DNA of 8,870 nucleotides from IMCC26077 sp964418325 (lineage in GTDB: Bacteria; Actinomycetota; Actinomycetes; Nanopelagicales; Nanopelagicaceae). The stretch lies in contig CAYQLC010000038.1 in assembly GCA_964418325.1 (NCBI GenBank), positions 1-8,870 on the forward strand, in the 5' to 3' direction. The notes under the pieces are model-generated. The model was not told the DNA's origin. It worked only from the letters and a program-made list of their open reading frames with translations, and ran no database searches. Position 1 is the first letter of the stretch. Each line of letters starts with the position of its first letter. Of the stretch, positions 5,612 to 8,870 are shown piece after piece. The position numbers and the translations under genes are program-made.

Positions 5612-7015
5612 CTAACCTTCCAAGTCATCGGGGCTAGAGAGAGTGCCCCGCACTGCGGTTGCTGCGGCAACTAACGGGCTCACTAAGTGAGTACGTCCGC
5701 CCTTGCCTTGGCGCCCTTCAAAGTTTCGATTACTTGTCGATGCACTTCGCTCACCCGGTTTCAATTGATCAGGGTTCATTCCCAGACACATCGAGCAACC
5801 TGCTTCTCGCCACTCTGCTCCGGCGGCTAGGAAGACCTCGTGTAAGCCTTCACGTTGCGCTTGCTCACGCACGCGCGCAGATCCTGGAACAACTAGCATG
5901 CGCAGGCCCGAGGCAACCTTCTTTCCTTTGATTACCTCTGCCGCTGCTCGAAGATCCTCAATACGTCCGTTGGTGCAGGAGCCAAGGAACACAGTGTCAA
6001 TCTTCACCGATTTAAGCGGTGTGTGAGGTTGTAGACCCATATATTCCAGAGCGCGCTCAGCGGCATTTCGAGAGCCTTCATCAGCAAAATCTTCCGGTGC
6101 CGGAATGATGGAATCAAGTGGCGCACCTTGACCTGGATTGGTGCCCCAGGTAACAAAAGGCGAGAGCGTATTGGCATCAAGATCAACCTGCACATCAAAA
6201 TGCGCATCGCTATCTGAATACAGACTCTTCCAATACTCAAGGGCGCTCTCCCACTGCGCACCTTCCGGTGCATGTGGACGCCCCTTTATGTAATCAAAAG
6301 TAGTTTGATCTGGCGCAATCAAGCCTGCTCGAGCGCCGGCTTCAATCGACATATTGCAGATTGTCATTCGCGCTTCCATGGAGAGCGCACGGATGGCGCT
6401 GCCTCGATATTCGATGACATATCCCTGTCCGCCGCCGGTGCCAATCTTTGCAATCAAGGCCAAGATGATGTCTTTACTTGTTACGCCTTTGCGCAGCGTT
6501 CCTTCGACATTGACTGCCATCATCTTTGGTTTTGATTGCGGCAGAGTTTGAGTGGCCAAAACATGCTCTACTTCGCTGGTGCCAATACCAAAAGCAAGTG
6601 CGCCAAAGGCGCCATGAGTGGATGTATGTGAATCACCGCAGACAATCGTCATTCCAGGCTGCGTAATTCCAAGTTGAGGGCCAACGACGTGGACGATTCC
6701 CTGTTCGATATCACCAAGTGAGTGAAGGCGGATCCCAAATTCAGCAGCATTCTTGCGGAGGGTATCCACTTGTAGTTTTGAGACCGGGTCTGCGATGGGC
6801 TTATCAATATCGATAGTTGGCGTGTTGTGATCTTCGGTCGCTATGGTGAGATCAGGTCGGCGAACTTTTCGCCCTGCAAGTCGCAAACCATCAAAGGCCT
6901 GCGGACTGGTCACCTCATGAATCAAATGAAGATCGATATACAACAGGTCAGGCTCGCCTGGAGCGCTATGGACCACATGGTCTTCCCAAATCTTCTGAGC
7001 TAGGGTCTTTCCCAT
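5612..7015 (-). CDS. leuC: 3-isopropylmalate dehydratase large subunit
   Basis: Catalytic iron-sulphur subunit of isopropylmalate isomerase, aconitase family, cytosolic. It has 467 residues, the usual size. The [4Fe-4S] cysteines are Cys347 (GSCTNGR), Cys407 and Cys410 (GCSMCLGMNPD). Other family signatures are VCGDSHTSTHGAFGALAFGIGTSEVEHVLATQ, IGTGGGQGY and SNRNFEGRQG. The ATG at 7013-7015 gives the standard N-terminus MGKTLAQKIWEDHVV; only a weak GAAGTGA lies upstream. It is first in a leuCD unit and divergent from an IclR-type gene, across a 75-bp region with an operator-like inverted repeat, which suggests control by that regulator. Confidence 0.97.
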   Translation of the reverse strand: MGKTLAQKIWEDHVVHSAPGEPDLLYIDLHLIHEVTSPQAFDGLRLAGRKVRRPDLTIATEDHNTPTIDIDKPIADPVSKLQVDTLRKNAAEFGIRLHSLGDIEQGIVHVVGPQLGITQPGMTIVCGDSHTSTHGAFGALAFGIGTSEVEHVLATQTLPQSKPKMMAVNVEGTLRKGVTSKDIILALIAKIGTGGGQGYVIEYRGSAIRALSMEARMTICNMSIEAGARAGLIAPDQTTFDYIKGRPHAPEGAQWESALEYWKSLYSDSDAHFDVQVDLDANTLSPFVTWGTNPGQGAPLDSIIPAPEDFADEGSRNAAERALEYMGLQPHTPLKSVKIDTVFLGSCTNGRIEDLRAAAEVIKGKKVASGLRMLVVPGSARVREQAQREGLHEVFLAAGAEWREAGCSMCLGMNPDQLKPGERSASTSNRNFEGRQGKGGRTHLVSPLVAAATAVRGTLSSPDDLEG

Positions 7016-7060
7016 CGCGTCACTTCACTTTCGCAATCAAAGTTTTGGTGATAGTTGCCG

Positions 7061-7085
7061 TCTCACCATATGAGATGTTAATATC
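7061..7085. promoter_or_regulatory. Operator-like inverted repeats between ndgR and leuC
   Basis: TCTCACCATATGAGA (7061-7075) is an inverted repeat with perfect five-base arms and a five-base centre. Overlapping it, GATGTTAATATC (7074-7085) is a near palindrome with five of six pairs. On the plus strand they fall between a possible -35 TTGCCG (7055-7060) and -10 TAATAT (7079-7084). On the minus strand they directly follow TTAACA, a 5/6 match to -35. Binding here could control both divergent genes. IclR-family regulators often bind such short palindromes; the link to this regulator is inferred from position. Confidence 0.5.
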
Positions 7086-7090
7086 ATATC

Positions 7091-7819
7091 ATGAAAAGCT
7101 CGGCTTCCGCCAAGGGTAGTGGCGTTGGCGTACTCGACAAAGCCATGGCAATTCTTAATGCATTGGAATCTGGTCCGCTTACTCTTGCCGAGTTAGTTGC
7201 CGCAACGGGAATTGCCAGACCAACCTGTCATCGACTTGCAGTTGCCTTAGAGCATCATCGTTTTATTGCTCGAGATCTTCATGGGCGGTTTACCATCGGT
7301 GCGCGCGAAGGGGAATTAGCGCAAAGCGCCGGTGAAGATCGACTGCTTGTTATTGCAAACCCGGCATTGACTGCCTTGCGTGACGCGACCGGTGAGAGCG
7401 CGCAGATTTACCGACGTCAAGGAGATATGCGGCTATGTGTTGCAGTGGCAGATCGGCATTCAGGGCTACGAGACAGCGTGCCGGTTGGTTCGGCGCTCAC
7501 AATGAGCGCAGGTTCGGCTGCGCAGGTATTGCTGGCGTGGGAAGAGCCTGACCGGATAAGTATGACGTTAAAAAGTGCACGCTTTGATGCAGCAACCCTC
7601 ACAGCAGTACGCCGGAGAGGGTGGGCACAAAGTGTCGGTGAACGAGAGGCTGGGGTTGCCAGCGTCTCCGCTCCAATTCGCGGACCACACAATCGGGTAA
7701 TCGCTGCAGTAAGTTTGAGTGGACCAATCGAACGATTGGGAAGACAACCAGGTCGAACGCATGCCGCAGCAGTTATCGCTACCGCTGCTCGCATTTCGGA
7801 ATATCTGAATAAAAACTAG
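7091..7819 (+). CDS. ndgR: IclR-family regulator of leucine genes, NdgR/LtbR/AreB type
   Basis: Transcription regulator of 242 residues. A winged helix-turn-helix covers about residues 10-75 (GVLDKAMAILNALESGPLTLAELVAATGIARPTCHRLAVALEHHRFI), with RPTCHRLA as recognition helix. The C-terminal IclR effector domain follows (GESAQIYRRQGDMRLCVAVADRHSGLRDSVPVGSALTMSAGSAAQVLLAW, later REAGVASVSAPI). Orthologues next to leuCD in Streptomyces (NdgR) and Corynebacterium (LtbR) regulate leuCD and other amino-acid genes; that knowledge plus the divergent position supports the same role. No purine-rich ribosome site precedes the ATG at 7091, and the possible -10 TAATAT ends 6 bases before it, so the mRNA is probably leaderless. 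The effector cannot be named from sequence. Confidence 0.92.
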   Translation: MKSSASAKGSGVGVLDKAMAILNALESGPLTLAELVAATGIARPTCHRLAVALEHHRFIARDLHGRFTIGAREGELAQSAGEDRLLVIANPALTALRDATGESAQIYRRQGDMRLCVAVADRHSGLRDSVPVGSALTMSAGSAAQVLLAWEEPDRISMTLKSARFDAATLTAVRRRGWAQSVGEREAGVASVSAPIRGPHNRVIAAVSLSGPIERLGRQPGRTHAAAVIATAARISEYLNKN

Positions 7820-7827
7820 ATTTCTAG
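7811..7827 (-). terminator. Small terminator-like hairpin after tRNA-Glu
   Basis: On the minus strand CTAG, AAAT, CTAG (7827-7816) are followed by TTTTTATT. The stem is only four pairs and A/T-rich, so it is weak, but it lies four bases past the tRNA-Glu 3' end and has a proper T tract. It overlaps the stop codon of ndgR, which is on the other strand. Confidence 0.35.
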
Positions 7828-7831
7828 GAAG

Positions 7832-7904
7832 TAGCCCCGAAGGGATTCGAACCCTCGTAGCTGGCTTGAGAAGCCAGAGTCCTAGGCCGCTAGACGACGG
7901 GGCC
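7832..7904 (-). tRNA. tRNA-Glu (anticodon CUC)
   Basis: A full cloverleaf of 73 bases can be drawn. The acceptor strands are GGCCCCG and CGGGGCT with a G-U pair at 1-72; the D arm begins GTCTAGCGGCC; the anticodon stem CTGGC/GCCAG encloses loop TTCTCAA, giving anticodon CTC for codon GAG. The T arm is GAGGG, TTCGAAT, CCCTT, and the discriminator base is A. CCA is not encoded. It lies 33 bases after tRNA-Gln on the same strand. Confidence 0.96.
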
Positions 7905-7937
7905 ATGTGCAGTAAATATTTAGTTAGAACCTTTTCG

Positions 7938-8009
7938 CTGGGGTACCAGGATTCGAACCTAGACTAACGGAATCAGAATCCGCTGGGCTGCCAGTTACCC
8001 CATACCCCA
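7938..8009 (-). tRNA. tRNA-Gln (anticodon CUG)
   Basis: A 72-base cloverleaf: acceptor TGGGGTA pairs fully with TACCCCA; the U1-A72 pair and discriminator G are tRNA-Gln hallmarks. The anticodon stem GCGGA/TCCGT encloses loop TTCTGAT, giving anticodon CTG for codon CAG. The T arm is CTAGG, TTCGAAT, CCTGG. CCA is not encoded. It lies 39 bases downstream of gltX with no terminator between them. Confidence 0.96.
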
Positions 8010-8048
8010 CTAGCAAGCACCCAAGGATACCCGTTCCGCGCGCCTCTT

Positions 8049-8870
8049 TTACACCGCCGCAAGCCGGGCCAGCGTGCGCTCCCGTCCAAGGATCTCCATC
8101 GACTCAAAGAGAGGTGGCGAAATATGGCTGCCAGTGACCGCAACGCGAATAGCACTAAATGCCAACCGCGGTTTGAGTCCCATCTCATCGATAAGCGCAG
8201 AACGCAGCGCTGCATCGATATTTTGGTGATCCCAGGTGGCAAGTGGAGTAAGCACTTCGATGGCGCGTGCGATGATCTTCTTCGAGCTATCGTCAAGATA
8301 CTTTGCTACTGATTCCGGATCAAGATCGACCTTTTCTGTGAAGAGAAAGGCAAGCATCTCGGGAATCTCGGAGAGTTTGATGATTCGCTCTTGAATAATC
8401 GGTAGGGCCTGCTTGATGATTCGCTCGTGTTCTGCGGCAACCGGAGTGGCGACTACTTTGGCACGCTGCATGAACGGTAGAGACCAGTCATAGAAATCAT
8501 CAAGTGATAATTCTCGGATCTTGTCACCATTGATATTTTCAAGTTTCTTCATATCGAAGCGGGCGGGGTTGGCATTGACTCGCTCGATAGTAAATAACGT
8601 GCTCAGTTCAGCAAGCGTGAGATTTTCCCGGTCATCCCCTGGCGACCAACCAAGTAGCGCTAAGTAGTTGCAGATTGCCTCGGGCAGGAATCCTTGCTCT
8701 CGATACCATGCGATCGAAGTCTCACCATTTCGCTTGGAGAGTTTTGCGTTATCTGTACCCATCACAAATGGCAAATGAGCAAAGAGTGGGTAATCCTCTG
8801 GTTTGACGCCCATCGCTTGATAGACGCGAATCTGTCGCGGCGTCGATGACAACAAATCTTCTCCGCGCAG
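8049..8870 (-). CDS. gltX: Glutamyl-tRNA synthetase, C-terminal part
   Basis: Charges tRNA-Glu with glutamate, and in most actinobacteria also tRNA-Gln, for later amidation by GatCAB; cytosolic class I synthetase. The visible 273 residues begin with LRGEDLLSSTPRQ, the end of the catalytic fold, and carry the KMSKS-type signature KLSKR at 43-47, followed by the stem-contact and helical anticodon-binding domains (PARFDMKKLENINGDKIREL onward), ending ARLAAV. The N-terminal part with the HIGH motif lies beyond the window edge, so no start can be named; internal TTG and ATG codons near the edge are not starts. It is followed by tRNA-Gln and tRNA-Glu on the same strand, and may be transcribed with them. 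Confidence 0.96.
   Translation of the reverse strand: MRGEDLLSSTPRQIRVYQAMGVKPEDYPLFAHLPFVMGTDNAKLSKRNGETSIAWYREQGFLPEAICNYLALLGWSPGDDRENLTLAELSTLFTIERVNANPARFDMKKLENINGDKIRELSLDDFYDWSLPFMQRAKVVATPVAAEHERIIKQALPIIQERIIKLSEIPEMLAFLFTEKVDLDPESVAKYLDDSSKKIIARAIEVLTPLATWDHQNIDAALRSALIDEMGLKPRLAFSAIRVAVTGSHISPPLFESMEILGRERTLARLAAV

Noticed and set aside
7016..7090. Leucine-rich leader peptide or attenuator before leuC
   Set aside because: No short ORF with leucine codons and no terminator hairpin in the 75 bp.
7417..7906. Minus-strand ORFs opposite the 3' part of ndgR and across tRNA-Glu
   Set aside because: Shadows of a well-supported coding gene and a tRNA; no domain visible.

Overview
The window is a chromosomal housekeeping segment of an actinobacterium. 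The gene order gltX, tRNA-Gln, tRNA-Glu, an NdgR/LtbR-type IclR regulator, leuC, leuD, hupB, gpsA, ddl, thiL and rpmB matches the layout I know from Streptomyces and Mycobacterium relatives. HupB carries the lysine/alanine tail typical of actinobacteria. Base composition looks close to half G+C, and intergenic gaps are mostly short. This suggests a moderate-GC, perhaps streamlined lineage (freshwater Nanopelagicales-like) rather than a high-GC soil actinomycete; that placement is an inference. A 100-N gap shows that this is a scaffold.

Layout from left to right: the 3' part of rpmB (+) converges on a secreted FKBP-type prolyl isomerase (-), which lies downstream of thiL (-). thiL is divergent from a small stand-alone Lrp/RAM-domain protein (+), which converges on ddl (-). 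ddl is preceded by gpsA (-), whose first codons are lost in the N gap at 4231-4330. On the other side of the gap lie a strong terminator and hupB (-), then leuD and leuC (-), 8 nt apart. The regulator gene (+) is divergent from leuC across 75 bp that hold a clear inverted repeat. It converges on tRNA-Glu(CUC) and tRNA-Gln(CUG) (-), which follow the 3' two thirds or so of gltX (-).

Functionally the genes cover leucine synthesis with its probable regulator, glutamyl-tRNA charging beside two tRNAs of the Glu/Gln system, glycerol-3-phosphate supply for phospholipids, D-Ala-D-Ala for peptidoglycan, thiamine diphosphate synthesis, nucleoid structure and the ribosome. I found no mobile element, CRISPR array, defence cassette or other accessory system. 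The points worth a second look are small: the gap at the gpsA start next to the hupB terminator, the ndgR/leuC operator with a probably leaderless ndgR mRNA, a 9-bp triple repeat before the FKBP gene, the two-cysteine module in the FKBP protein, and the C34 tRNA pair beside gltX.
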